NCBI RefSeq assembly: GCF_029504655.1
Contig: NZ_JAQFIL010000001.1
Coordinates: 1,307,001-1,371,000, forward strand
Source of the DNA: Catalinimonas alkaloidigena
GTDB lineage: Bacteria; Bacteroidota; Bacteroidia; Cytophagales; Cyclobacteriaceae
Reading direction: 5' to 3'
Length of the DNA stretch: 64,000 nt
The position numbers and the translations under genes were made by a program. Under the pieces are notes generated by a model. The model had not been told where the DNA came from, ran no database searches, and saw only the letters and a list, made by a program, of their open reading frames with translations. Shown piece by piece: positions 53,054 to 62,950 of this stretch (position 1 is its first letter; each line of letters opens with the position of its first letter).

Positions 53054-55444
53054 TTACAGATTAGTTTCTCCTAATTCGTTTTCCTCAAAAGTGTTTCCGG
53101 CATCTATTATCTCCTGTGTAGTTGTCAGTTGAGTATTAGCATCATCTGTGACAACTCCATTGTTCTCTATATAGATGCCATAGCCCAATAAACTGTTGGT
53201 AAACGAGCTGTTGGAAATTGCCACTTTCCCTCCATTTTCAATACCTACATTAGCTGCGTCCACACCAAAACCAAATCCAGCTGTTCCACCATAAGATACG
53301 CTTACAAAATCCAGCTTATTAGCAGAGGTATTGGTAAAGAATACTATGCCCAGCCATCCATCTGCCTGATCACGGGCAGTGAATGTAATGACGCTGTCAG
53401 CAGTACCCACTGCTTCCAGAGAGCCATCGCTACCGGAAACTTCTACCCGTACATCCTGATTAAACTCGAGGGTTGCACCTGGTTTAATTATCAGGTCATT
53501 GTCTATATCTAACTTGCCACTAACGTAATACGGTGTTTCATCAGCGAAGGCAGGCAGTGTTTGTGGGGCATCTCCCGAGGTTAGCGTTGAACCAAAGATC
53601 TCTACACTATTATCTCCATTTCCGCTGAAGGTAGATTGATGATCCAGTACGCCAGCCGTTGCGATAGGCAAGGCAATAGGAAAGCCACCGTTATCTGTAA
53701 AAGTATTAAGGCTGAATTGATCAATAACGCCCCCTTTTTCTACAAAAATACCATAGTCACTGACACTATTGCTAATGGTAGAGTTGGTGATTTTGATTTC
53801 TCCATTACCTTCAACTCCTATGTTGGCTGACTCAACACCAAAGCCAAAATTACGATTACCCCCGTATGAAATAGTTGTATAATCAATGGAGTTTCTACTG
53901 TTGGTAGTAAAGAAAATAATTCCTCCCCATCCATCAGCTTGCTCTCTGGCCGTAAGTACCACATTGCTGGCTTCAGTACCTTCAGAAGTGAGGTACCCAT
54001 CACTGCTCACCTCTATATAGGCATCCGGATCACCCTCAATAGATACACCAGCCATGAGTTTAAGTCCTGAGTCTACATCAAGTTTTCCTGACAGAAAATA
54101 TGGTGTGCCATTAGATAATGCAGGGACAAGCATTTCTTCATCTTCATTGAGTGTAGTACCTAAAATTTCTACGGTATTGTCTGTATTATCCGTAAAGGTT
54201 GAATTCTCATCCAGGTTGCCTACCTGATTAATCGGAAGTACAATGGGGTTTCCATCATTGTTTTCTAAAGCATTGTTACCTGATTCACGAAGTAGTCCGC
54301 CACTTTCTATAAAAACACCATGATTAAAGCTGTTGGATACTGTGGAGTTTGAAATTTTAAACCCTCCTGCAGACTCTACGCCGATGTTTGCAGCCAACAC
54401 ACCGAAGCCAAAATCATTTTGCCCACCATATGATATATTAGCATAATCAAATTCATTTTGAACATTTTCGTTAAAAAATATAATTCCATCCCATCCGTTT
54501 AATGAATCTTCAGCAGTTAGTACGACTAAACTGTCTTCCTTTCCAACTGCCACCAAAGCTCCGCTATTTCCGGTTATTGTTAATCCTCGGTTGGGCTCAA
54601 ACATCACTTTTACGCCCGGTGCTATGGTTAACTCTTCTCTGACACTGATATCAGCGATTACATAATAATCGGGTAGAGCAGGATTTTCAAACACATTAGC
54701 CCAGGTAGTAGCAATGTCTATATTCTCTTCAATCACAACGGGGTTAGCTGTTGCCAGTAATGTTACGGTAGTAGAATTAGTATTTCCTTCAGGATCTTCC
54801 ACCGTAAGCTGAACTGTGTATTCACCTACTAAATCAGTTGTAAAGTCTGCCATATCACCATCTTCATTAGGGGTAACAGTAGGAGTGCTTCCATCAGGGC
54901 TTTCAGTAACCGCCCAGGTGAATGTCAGGTTTTCAACATCTGTATCGGGGTCGGTGCTGCTGCTGCCATCAAGTAAGAATGCGGTGTTGATTGTAACCTC
55001 ATTATTTTCATTGGTTTCACTAATCTCATCATTCTCTTCATCGCGTATGATTGCCACTGGTGGTTCTCCAGCAGCTTCTTCAGCTTCAATGATGAGCTCG
55101 TCAAAAACTGGATCATGCACATTGTCATTAACTGTAAGGCGAAGGGTATAATTGCCAACAACATCTGGTGTGAAAGTAGCTGCTAACGAAGAAGCGTTGC
55201 TTACTGAAGCAGAACTGCCCTGCGGTGCAGAAGTTACACTCCAGGTGGTGGTGAGCGCATCACCATCAGGGTCAGATGCCGTGCCATTAAGTTGTACCGA
55301 ACTATTTACAGTTGCGGTAACATCCTGACCAGCATTAACAGTAGGAGGTTGACCAGGTAGTTCTTCATCGTCATCTTTACTACAAGCTGAAAATATCAAC
55401 AGCAGAGAGAGTACTAGATAATTTAGGTTTTTGATATTCATCAT
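53054..55444 (-). CDS. Surface lipoprotein with PKD domains and three beta-helix-like repeats
   Basis: The 796-residue protein has a lipoprotein signal ending in IFSAC, followed by SKDDDEE, the acidic surface-export pattern. Two PKD/Ig-like domains come first (about 35-123 and 129-233: VNAGQDVTATVNSSVQLNG; LTFTWAVTESPDG). The rest is a threefold repeat of about 170-200 residues; each copy has a Y-x-x-S/A-G-K/D-L/I start, a GWxGIIFF-type strand, YGGxxxFGFGV and a NSxxSNS strand, as in right-handed parallel beta helices. It probably binds a polymer or another cell at the surface. No catalytic motif is seen. Confidence 0.85.
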   Translation of the reverse strand: MMNIKNLNYLVLSLLLIFSACSKDDDEELPGQPPTVNAGQDVTATVNSSVQLNGTASDPDGDALTTTWSVTSAPQGSSASVSNASSLAATFTPDVVGNYTLRLTVNDNVHDPVFDELIIEAEEAAGEPPVAIIRDEENDEISETNENNEVTINTAFLLDGSSSTDPDTDVENLTFTWAVTESPDGSTPTVTPNEDGDMADFTTDLVGEYTVQLTVEDPEGNTNSTTVTLLATANPVVIEENIDIATTWANVFENPALPDYYVIADISVREELTIAPGVKVMFEPNRGLTITGNSGALVAVGKEDSLVVLTAEDSLNGWDGIIFFNENVQNEFDYANISYGGQNDFGFGVLAANIGVESAGGFKISNSTVSNSFNHGVFIESGGLLRESGNNALENNDGNPIVLPINQVGNLDENSTFTDNTDNTVEILGTTLNEDEEMLVPALSNGTPYFLSGKLDVDSGLKLMAGVSIEGDPDAYIEVSSDGYLTSEGTEASNVVLTAREQADGWGGIIFFTTNSRNSIDYTTISYGGNRNFGFGVESANIGVEGNGEIKITNSTISNSVSDYGIFVEKGGVIDQFSLNTFTDNGGFPIALPIATAGVLDHQSTFSGNGDNSVEIFGSTLTSGDAPQTLPAFADETPYYVSGKLDIDNDLIIKPGATLEFNQDVRVEVSGSDGSLEAVGTADSVITFTARDQADGWLGIVFFTNTSANKLDFVSVSYGGTAGFGFGVDAANVGIENGGKVAISNSSFTNSLLGYGIYIENNGVVTDDANTQLTTTQEIIDAGNTFEENELGETNL

Positions 55445-55621
55445 GAGTGAATTATGTGATATAAATAATTTATTAGGTGCAATTCATTTCTTTATGCCTC
55501 AGAAAAAGCTTAGGTAAACAATTAAAAAAAACTTTTTTCCGCGTTTACCTTTTAAGCATTGAAATCATAAATAAGAAAACTCGGTTGGTTACTCTTGGCA
55601 AACAGATTTAAATAAGCTTTT

Positions 55622-56353
55622 ATGAATACTGAGCAAATAGATTTGATTGATCGTTATTGTAGAGGTACATTAAGTGAGATAGACAGACGGGATTTTGAAG
55701 CAAAAATTAATCAAGACCCCAATCTCAAAAAACAAGTACTGCTACATGCCGATCTCATTGAAGGTATACAGCGACATTTTAATGGTGAGCTAAAGTCTAT
55801 GCTCAAGCAGTCTGATAAACCTGACAACGAAAAAAAGAACAACAGAAAATACTTTTTTTATAGCCTTGCTGTGGCTGCCACAGTTTCTCTTTTTTTGGTT
55901 CTCGGGTATGTACTAATGAATAATGCTTCTCCTACCAGGCTCTACCAGGCACATTATCAGGCTTACCCTAATATTGTAAACCCAGTAGAACGTTCAGCTT
56001 CAGATGATAAAAAAAACTATTTGGATAATGCTATGCGGGCTTATGAGCAGGCTGATTACCAACAGGCGGCATCCTTATTTGAGCAATCTGAGGAGCCATT
56101 ATCATATTCATATAAATTTTATCTGGCCATTAGCTATATAGAACTTTCCAGGCACCAGGATGCATTGCAGCTTTTACGAGAAGTACAAAATTCAGATGAA
56201 AAAGCTTATTACTACCCTTCTTTATGGTATCAGAGTATGTCCTTTCTTGCGCTTTCTGATGCAGAAAACACAAGAAAAATGCTGGAACAATTAAGCGAAA
56301 GCCCAGATAGCTACTACAGCAATAAAGCAGAGGAAGTACTGGATGAGCTATAA
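55622..56353 (+). CDS. Anti-sigma-factor-like membrane protein with TPR region
   Basis: The 243-residue protein has a cytoplasmic N-terminal part like a putative anti-sigma domain (DLIDRYCRGTLSEIDRRDFEAKI, about 7-29), one membrane helix at about 82-101 and an external part of two or three TPR-like helix pairs (YEQADYQQAASLFEQ, LSRHQDALQLLREV). This is the layout of anti-sigma or tetratricopeptide regulators in Bacteroidota, but there is no sigma factor gene next to it. An intrinsic terminator follows. Its role is inferred only from layout. Confidence 0.7.
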   Translation: MNTEQIDLIDRYCRGTLSEIDRRDFEAKINQDPNLKKQVLLHADLIEGIQRHFNGELKSMLKQSDKPDNEKKNNRKYFFYSLAVAATVSLFLVLGYVLMNNASPTRLYQAHYQAYPNIVNPVERSASDDKKNYLDNAMRAYEQADYQQAASLFEQSEEPLSYSYKFYLAISYIELSRHQDALQLLREVQNSDEKAYYYPSLWYQSMSFLALSDAENTRKMLEQLSESPDSYYSNKAEEVLDEL

Positions 56354-56354
56354 A

Positions 56355-56380
56355 AAAAGCGCATGGATAAATGCGCTTTT
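56355..56380. terminator. Intrinsic terminator between convergent genes
   Basis: AAAAGCGCAT and ATGCGCTTTT pair perfectly with a 6-base loop, two bases after the anti-sigma-like gene. A and T runs on both sides allow two-way action, serving also the fasciclin gene. Confidence 0.88.
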
Positions 56381-56405
56381 AAAGATTTTTTCTGGGCTGC
56401 TTAGC

Positions 56406-57833
56406 TTAAGGAAGAAGGACTTGATTAATCACATGAATTACGACCCCATTCTCAACCAGGTTATTGGCAGGGAACTGTAAGTTGGCATTGATTTCAGTAG
56501 CAGCATTATTGTCATTTAAGGTAATCGTGCCATTATCTCCCTCTAAGGTCACTGCCAGGTTTCCGTTTAAGGTAGTAAGCGTACCAGCCTCAAAATCAGG
56601 AGTAAATAGAATACCGTCAGTAACGACATGCTTCTGCAAAATAGAAGATAAAACTGAAGGGTCAATCCTGGCTGCCTCGGCTTCAACGCTGTCAATGGTA
56701 GTGATGATACCTGCACTTTCAAAAGCAGCATCTGTAGGCATAAAGATGGTACGGTTGCTGCCCACATCAAAGGAAGTTTCTTCTAAAGCCTTTCTAAAAA
56801 TAGTAAAGGAAGAACCACTTAGCGCTTCCACATAGTCAACCATATCTGTCAGGGGAGCAGCCGGCTTCAATACACCGCCCAGATGAACTAATCGTCCATT
56901 ATTTGCAGGATAGTTAAAATCAACTGTTACCCTGCCATTCAGATAAGTAGCGCCATCAGAAGTGTTGGATACATAGAGTGTTTGACCGCCTAAGGTAGTA
57001 ATAGTTCTTCCGGCAGAAGCGAGGTCAACATTTCCGTCTAAAACATGGTAATTGGCTGTCTGAGAGACGTTTTCATTAGATACAAAGAAGAAGTCATCAA
57101 ATGCAGAGTTAATAGGAGCCAGAACTGTATAAGGACTACTGCCGCTGAGCGTGCTCAATAAACCTGTGCTGTTAAATACGTTGTTAATCGTAGAAATTCC
57201 TCCATCAAGATTTTGTACACCAATAATGTCTCCCAATGTAGAGGTTAATCCTGCAAGGCTACCAAAAAGTGGTGCCAGGCTGGCTACTCCGGGAGGTAAA
57301 ATTACTTGGTTAGTGATGTGCATATAGCCGTTAGAAGCAGCAACCGTATTGACAACGACAGTACGGAAAGGCTGTGTATCGGGATTGATCAGGGTGGAAT
57401 CCCCTTCACTTTCAAAACTCATCTGAGAAACACTCAGGCTGGTAATGGTTGAATCCAGTTCATTTGAATTCAGTGCGATATTTGCCACCACATGATAAAG
57501 AATCACGTCAGACAGGATGTCACCTCTCAGCTCGGACATCGTCTGTAAGCCAAGTGTATTCAACAGATTGGCAAAGGCCTCATTATTTGGTGCAAATAGT
57601 GTGTATTCTCCCGTAGTGAGGCGTGTTGCTAATGGGTTGCTGGAACTTGGGGTGCCAATAAGTGCTGCAAGACTATCCAGTCCTTCGGTATTGCTCAACA
57701 CTTCAATCAGGTTATCGTCAGGGCGTGGTGGCTCTCCGTCATCATCGTCCTTACAGCTACTGAAAATGATTGAAGAGCTTAGCAGGCATATGAAAAGGAA
57801 ATGTAGCTTTCTAAGAGTAAAGGGATGTTTCAT
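56406..57833 (-). CDS. Fasciclin-domain lipoprotein with three FAS1 domains
   Basis: The 475-residue protein has a lipoprotein signal ending in FSSC and then KDDDDGEPP, the acidic surface signature. Three FAS1 domains follow (about 40-170, 185-315 and 320-475), each with a T-x-F/L-A/M-P-x-x-x-A-F block (TLFAPNNEAF, TVLAPINSAF, TIFMPTDAAF) and an H-V-V/L block (YHVVANIAL, YHVLDGNV, KHVVTDGIL). FAS1 domains mediate adhesion to other cells or polymers. Probably displayed on the cell surface. It is monocistronic. Confidence 0.9.
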   Translation of the reverse strand: MKHPFTLRKLHFLFICLLSSSIIFSSCKDDDDGEPPRPDDNLIEVLSNTEGLDSLAALIGTPSSSNPLATRLTTGEYTLFAPNNEAFANLLNTLGLQTMSELRGDILSDVILYHVVANIALNSNELDSTITSLSVSQMSFESEGDSTLINPDTQPFRTVVVNTVAASNGYMHITNQVILPPGVASLAPLFGSLAGLTSTLGDIIGVQNLDGGISTINNVFNSTGLLSTLSGSSPYTVLAPINSAFDDFFFVSNENVSQTANYHVLDGNVDLASAGRTITTLGGQTLYVSNTSDGATYLNGRVTVDFNYPANNGRLVHLGGVLKPAAPLTDMVDYVEALSGSSFTIFRKALEETSFDVGSNRTIFMPTDAAFESAGIITTIDSVEAEAARIDPSVLSSILQKHVVTDGILFTPDFEAGTLTTLNGNLAVTLEGDNGTITLNDNNAATEINANLQFPANNLVENGVVIHVINQVLLP

Positions 57834-58162
57834 AGGGGTAAAAACTGGAGATGTGGGTGTTCAATAGATAAATTAACAAAGCTTAATATACACTTTTGTT
57901 ATAATTTCTTATTCATTTGCTTCTTAATTTTCCCAAAAATTCACGTATTTGTCTGGAACTTTACAGCTTTACAGCCTGAAATTTTATTAATTCATGCCAA
58001 GGCAATAGAAGCTATGGAAATACGTAATATATACAGATTTACTGATAAATTGATCATTAACTTTTATATTATGATCAAGATTATAATTACACTGCACTAT
58101 ACTGACTAACCTCATTAGTAATTTACAGTAATCATGATTGCAAAGGCTTAAACCACAGTAAT
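57834..58162. promoter_or_regulatory. Divergent intergenic region upstream of susC
   Basis: About 330 AT-rich bases between the fasciclin gene and the SusC-like gene. No credible ORF on either strand. It should hold the promoters of both units, but I see no convincing -33/-7 pair or operator repeat. Confidence 0.4.
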
Positions 58163-61100
58163 TTGAAAAGAAATTTACTACTCTTCATTGCCGTATGTTT
58201 AAATTTTTCTGCCTGGGCTCAAAGTAGAGTGATCAGCGGAAGAGTAAGTACTGAGGTAGACAATGATGCGCTGCCGGGTGTAAACATTATAGTACAAGGG
58301 AAAGGTACCGGAACTGTTACTGATATTGATGGGAACTACTCGCTAAATATTGAGGAAGGTGATGTAGTGCTGGTATTTTCCTATATCGGTTATCAGACCA
58401 AGGAAGTCAATGTCGGGAATTCCAATACCATCAATGTGATGTTGATAGAGGATAATGCGCAGCTTGACGAAGTGGTGGTTACCGGTTTTCAGGAAGTAGA
58501 AAGAAAGCTTTTTACCGGCTCCGCCAGCCGTATTGAAATGGCGGAAATCAGAAGTCCCGGTATGGTAGATGCCAGCCGAATGCTGGAAGGGCAGGTAGCC
58601 GGAGTGACGGTGGATAATGTCTCCGGTACCTTTGGTACCGCTCCCAAGATTCGTATTCGTGGCAATACTTCCATCAACGGGGACAACCAACCCCTTTGGG
58701 TAGTGGATGGAGTGATTCTGGAAGACCTTACCAATGTAAGCGCTGACGATATCATTACCGGAAACACCAATACGGTACTGGCCTCTTCTATTGCCGGGCT
58801 CAACCCAGATGATATTGCTTCCTTTGAAGTGCTGAAAGATGCATCTGCCACTGCCCTTTACGGAACCCGAGCTAAAAATGGAGTGATTGTCATTACAACC
58901 AAAAAGGGTAGAAGTGGGGCATTACGTGTCAATTATTCGGGAAACTACTCTTTCAGGCTAAGGCCCAGCTATAATCAGTTTGATATCCTCAACTCCGGGG
59001 ATGAGATGTCTATCTACCGCGAGATGTACGAAAAAGGACTGGTAGACATCACCACTTCAGTGAGAGCACAAAATTATGGCCCATTAGGAAAAATGTTCTC
59101 CCTTATCTCCGAGCATGAAATCCCCTGGGGAATTAATGGCACCCTAAACGAAGAGTTTCTCAACCAGTACGAAAATGCCAATACCGACTGGTTTGATGTC
59201 CTCTACAAAGATGTCTCTTTACAGCAACAGCACTCCGTTAGCCTTACCTCAGGAACAGAGAATTACAATAGCTATTATTCGCTCAGCTATCTGAATGACA
59301 ACGGGCAAACTGTAGCTGATAAAGTAAAGCGCTTTTCCGGAACGGCTCGCAACACCTTTTACTTCTCCGATCGTTTTACACTGGATACCAAGCTGAATGC
59401 CAGCTTCCGTCAGCAATCATTACCGGGAACTACCGACAGAGATTTTGATCCTATTACCGGTAGGTTTAAGCGTGATTTTGATATTAATCCCTTCAGTTAT
59501 GCCATCAATACCAGCCGGTCCATACGGCCTTATGATAGCAATGGAGAACTGGAGTATTTTCGCAGAAATTATGCGCCATTTAATATTCTGGAAGAGCTAA
59601 GCCTCAATTATATTGACGTGCGGGTAGCAGATATCTCCGCACAGGCAGATTTTAATTTTAAGATTCTGGATAATCTGACTTTCCGCAGTACAATGCAGGG
59701 GAGATATGCCGCTACTAACAGAGAGCACATCATACACGAGTGGTCTAACCAGGCCGAAGCTTACAGAGCAGATGGCACCCAATATATTCAGGATGCCAAT
59801 CCACTACTCTATCAGGATCCGGATGAACCCGGCTCTCAGCCCAAAGTAGTTTTGCCGGAAGGAGGTTTCAACTACCTGGACGAAAGTGATCTCCTGAACT
59901 TCTACATCAGAAATAGTGTGGAATGGTCAGAAACATTCGGTCAACTTCATCAGGTAAATGTTCTGGGAGGACAGGAAATTAAGTTTACCGATCGTTCTTC
60001 CCGTAGTGCCGATGGAATCGGAGTAGTTTATGAAAACGGGGGCGTGGTCAATACTGACCCTGATATCATAGAGTTTCTTAACCGACAGGGTGTAGATTTT
60101 TATTCCCTCTCGGAAGACCGTGAGCGTTTTGCCGGTTTGTTTCTTAATGCCGGATATTCATTCAATGATAAGTATGTGGTGAATGGTACAGTGAGGTATG
60201 ATGGCTCTAACCGGCTGGGAAAGAGCCGATCTGCCCGATACTTACCTACCTGGAATGTGAGTGGAGCCTGGAATCTTGATCAGGAGCGCTTCCTCAATTT
60301 GCCTTCAGTAATCAGCTATTTAAAAATCAGAGGTACCTATGGTCTGTCAGCTAACCTTGGCCCTGATGTAAGTGCTTTGCTCAATCTACAGTCAGATGTC
60401 ACGCTAAGGCCTACCGATAATGAATCTTACCTCTATATTGAAGATCTTGAGAATCAGGATCTTACCTGGGAGAAACTTAATGAACTTAATGTCGGTATGG
60501 ATTTCGGTTTACTCAATGACCGTATTACCGGTACGATTGATTATTTCAAGAGAGATGCTTTTGATCTTATTGGCGTTTTGCAAACCAGTGGGGTAGGTGG
60601 AGTGGCATATAAGCTAGGTAACTTTGCCGACCTACAGGCCAATGGTTTTGAGTTTTCAATCAATACGCTGAACTACCAGGATCAGAATTTCTCCTGGTCT
60701 ACCAACTTTAATATTGGCTATACCAAAGACATTGTTACACGTCTGGACTTCGGCCCTCGTATCGCAGATGCTATATCTGCCCAGGGTGCTCCCCTGCTTG
60801 ATGGTCCAAGAAGAGGTATCTATTCCACTAAATTTGCCGGTCTGGATGCCAGAGGTATTCCTACCTTTTATGATCTTACCGGTGAGACTGTATATGACTA
60901 TAATTTGCAGGAAAGAGACAGTCTTGAAAAGATACTACAGTACGAAGGGCCTTCCGAACCTCGGGGTGCAGGTGGACTGACCAATAATTTGCGATACAAG
61001 AATTTCTCACTGAACGTATTGTTTTCCTATAAGTTTGGGTATAAAATCAGGCTTAATGATGCTTTCTACCCTAACTATACTGATTTTAGCTCGTTTTCAA

Positions 61101-61480
61101 AAACTTTTGTTGACCGCTGGGTAGTACCTGGAGATGAAGAGTTCACCAATATTCCAGTTATTCTGGATCAGAGGATTGTGCAAGGCGATAATACTGCACA
61201 GTACAGAAATGCCTACGATTTATACAATAAGTCTACTGTAAGAGTAGCAGATGGCGGTTACGTACGCCTAAAAACGGTAAGGTTGACTTATAATCTTCCT
61301 CAATCACTGGCAGGCAAGATAGGAGCCAGGACTGCTACTTTGGGAGTGGAAGGGCAAAACCTATGGCTGGTGTATTCGGATGAAGCCCTGAATGGGCAGG
61401 ATCCTGAGTTCTTCTCGGCAGGTGGAGTTGCTTTCCCTCAGCCACGCCAGGTTACTTTTACTTTAAATGTTGGATTTTAA
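58163..61480 (+). CDS. SusC/RagA-type TonB-linked outer membrane protein
   Basis: The 1105-residue protein begins at a TTG: the frame holds no ATG or GTG before it, and the signal peptide (KRNLLLFIAVCLNFSAWAQ) follows at once. A carboxypeptidase-regulatory-like domain (about 22-95, GVNIIVQGKGTGTVTDIDGNY) leads to the TonB box-like region LDEVVVTGF (about 99-107), the plug (SRMLEGQVAGVTVDN; RIRGNTSINGDNQPLWVVDGV; ATALYGTRAKNGVI) and a long barrel ending in TLNVGF. SusC forms the outer membrane pore beneath the SusD lid. It is followed 3 bases later by the SusD-like gene frame. Confidence 0.96.
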   Translation: MKRNLLLFIAVCLNFSAWAQSRVISGRVSTEVDNDALPGVNIIVQGKGTGTVTDIDGNYSLNIEEGDVVLVFSYIGYQTKEVNVGNSNTINVMLIEDNAQLDEVVVTGFQEVERKLFTGSASRIEMAEIRSPGMVDASRMLEGQVAGVTVDNVSGTFGTAPKIRIRGNTSINGDNQPLWVVDGVILEDLTNVSADDIITGNTNTVLASSIAGLNPDDIASFEVLKDASATALYGTRAKNGVIVITTKKGRSGALRVNYSGNYSFRLRPSYNQFDILNSGDEMSIYREMYEKGLVDITTSVRAQNYGPLGKMFSLISEHEIPWGINGTLNEEFLNQYENANTDWFDVLYKDVSLQQQHSVSLTSGTENYNSYYSLSYLNDNGQTVADKVKRFSGTARNTFYFSDRFTLDTKLNASFRQQSLPGTTDRDFDPITGRFKRDFDINPFSYAINTSRSIRPYDSNGELEYFRRNYAPFNILEELSLNYIDVRVADISAQADFNFKILDNLTFRSTMQGRYAATNREHIIHEWSNQAEAYRADGTQYIQDANPLLYQDPDEPGSQPKVVLPEGGFNYLDESDLLNFYIRNSVEWSETFGQLHQVNVLGGQEIKFTDRSSRSADGIGVVYENGGVVNTDPDIIEFLNRQGVDFYSLSEDRERFAGLFLNAGYSFNDKYVVNGTVRYDGSNRLGKSRSARYLPTWNVSGAWNLDQERFLNLPSVISYLKIRGTYGLSANLGPDVSALLNLQSDVTLRPTDNESYLYIEDLENQDLTWEKLNELNVGMDFGLLNDRITGTIDYFKRDAFDLIGVLQTSGVGGVAYKLGNFADLQANGFEFSINTLNYQDQNFSWSTNFNIGYTKDIVTRLDFGPRIADAISAQGAPLLDGPRRGIYSTKFAGLDARGIPTFYDLTGETVYDYNLQERDSLEKILQYEGPSEPRGAGGLTNNLRYKNFSLNVLFSYKFGYKIRLNDAFYPNYTDFSSFSKTFVDRWVVPGDEEFTNIPVILDQRIVQGDNTAQYRNAYDLYNKSTVRVADGGYVRLKTVRLTYNLPQSLAGKIGARTATLGVEGQNLWLVYSDEALNGQDPEFFSAGGVAFPQPRQVTFTLNVGF

Positions 61481-61504
61481 AAAATGATCAGGGGCAATAA
61501 ATAT

Positions 61505-62941
61505 ATGAAACAGCTTTTTGGGTTGATGGTACTTTTGTTAGCGGCTACTTCCTGTGATGACTATCTGGAAGAAACACCAGACAACAGAGTGGAACTCAAT
61601 ACTTTGGATAAAGCAGCACAATTACTTACCAATGCGTACTCTGAGGGAGGGTATAATTTTGTAGAGTGGATGGGTGACATGGTAACCTACACACGAGGTA
61701 CCACCAAAGAAGACCAACATAACCAGGCATATCAGTGGCAGGAAGTTGATGAGCTTTTTCAGGATTCACCAACTTTTTACTGGAATGAAACTTATGAGGC
61801 TATCGCACATGCCAATGAAGTATTAGCGGTAATTGATGATCTGCCCGGTGATGATGACCAACGCAATGCAGTGAAAGGCGAGGCACTCCTGACACGTGCC
61901 TACGGACATTTTATGTTGGTTAATTTGTTTGCCAAACACTATGATGAGGCGTCAGCAGCCAATGACCGTGGCATCCCTTATGTTATGGAGCCCGAAACTG
62001 AATTCATTAAACAATATGAAAGACTAAGCGTAAAGGCAGTATATGACAGGGTAGAAGATGATTTACTGCAAGGTTTGGAACTATTAGACGGATCATTTTA
62101 TGCCAACTCAGGAAAATATCATTTTACCAGAAATGCTGCACTGGCTTTTGCTTCCCGCTTTTACCTTTTCAAAGGGGACCTCAACAGTTGTATAGATTAT
62201 AGTAGTCAGATGCTGGGAGCGAATCCTGATGTGTTTGTAAAAGACCTGGCGGCACTGCTGGAGGAAAGAGTAAATACTGAAGACTATGTCAGGTTATATA
62301 CTTCTCCTAATGATCCCAGTAACCTGCTTCTGATGCGAAAAATCACCAACTTCCACCTCACAGTAGGGTACTGGCCGGATGACGAGGTTTACAGCGGAAG
62401 GATTTTTGGCAATAACCCCTTTGATGCTACTGATCTCAGGGAAGACCCCGCTTATGTAAGGGGAGATAATGGTCTAAGTGCTACCCGTTTTGAGTTCCTT
62501 TTTGAGAGAAGCAGCCTAACCTCAGGAGTAGGTTTTAACTATACCATTGTGCTTCCTTTTCGTGGTGAAGAAGTTCTATTGAACAGGGCAGAAAGTTATG
62601 CCAAACAGAACAGGGTGAATGAAGCTTTGGCAGACTTACAAACCCTCTGGAATAAAAGGTACGACAGTCCGGTATCGCTTACATTAGAGGAAGTACAACG
62701 GTATGTAGGTGAAGATGACCCACGCATCGCTTTGCTTATCTACATAGTAGAAATAGAAAGGCCTAAAGAATTTGTACATGAAGGCTTGCGCTGGTTTGAT
62801 ATCAAACGTTATGATATTCCTGTCACGCATGAATTAGAAAACGGCTCTACCATCACCCTGGAAGCTGAGGACAACCGAAGAGTATTACAGATACCGGAAG
62901 CGGCCCAGGACGTAGGTGGTTTAGCTCCCAACCCAAGATAA
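61505..62941 (+). CDS. SusD/RagB-family nutrient-binding lipoprotein
   Basis: The ATG at 61505 gives a lipoprotein signal (MKQLFGLMVLLLAATSC) that would be displaced by seven residues with the ATG at 61484. After DDYLEETP the N-terminal SusD domain follows (NAYSEGGYNF; GEALLTRAYGHFMLVNLF), and the C-terminal RagB block REFVHEGLRWFDIKRYD-like (EFVHEGLRWFDIKRYDI, about 429-445) closes it. SusD captures substrate at the surface above the SusC channel. It is co-transcribed with SusC upstream and the metallohydrolase gene downstream. Confidence 0.95.
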   Translation: MKQLFGLMVLLLAATSCDDYLEETPDNRVELNTLDKAAQLLTNAYSEGGYNFVEWMGDMVTYTRGTTKEDQHNQAYQWQEVDELFQDSPTFYWNETYEAIAHANEVLAVIDDLPGDDDQRNAVKGEALLTRAYGHFMLVNLFAKHYDEASAANDRGIPYVMEPETEFIKQYERLSVKAVYDRVEDDLLQGLELLDGSFYANSGKYHFTRNAALAFASRFYLFKGDLNSCIDYSSQMLGANPDVFVKDLAALLEERVNTEDYVRLYTSPNDPSNLLLMRKITNFHLTVGYWPDDEVYSGRIFGNNPFDATDLREDPAYVRGDNGLSATRFEFLFERSSLTSGVGFNYTIVLPFRGEEVLLNRAESYAKQNRVNEALADLQTLWNKRYDSPVSLTLEEVQRYVGEDDPRIALLIYIVEIERPKEFVHEGLRWFDIKRYDIPVTHELENGSTITLEAEDNRRVLQIPEAAQDVGGLAPNPR

Positions 62942-62950
62942 TTTACAGGC

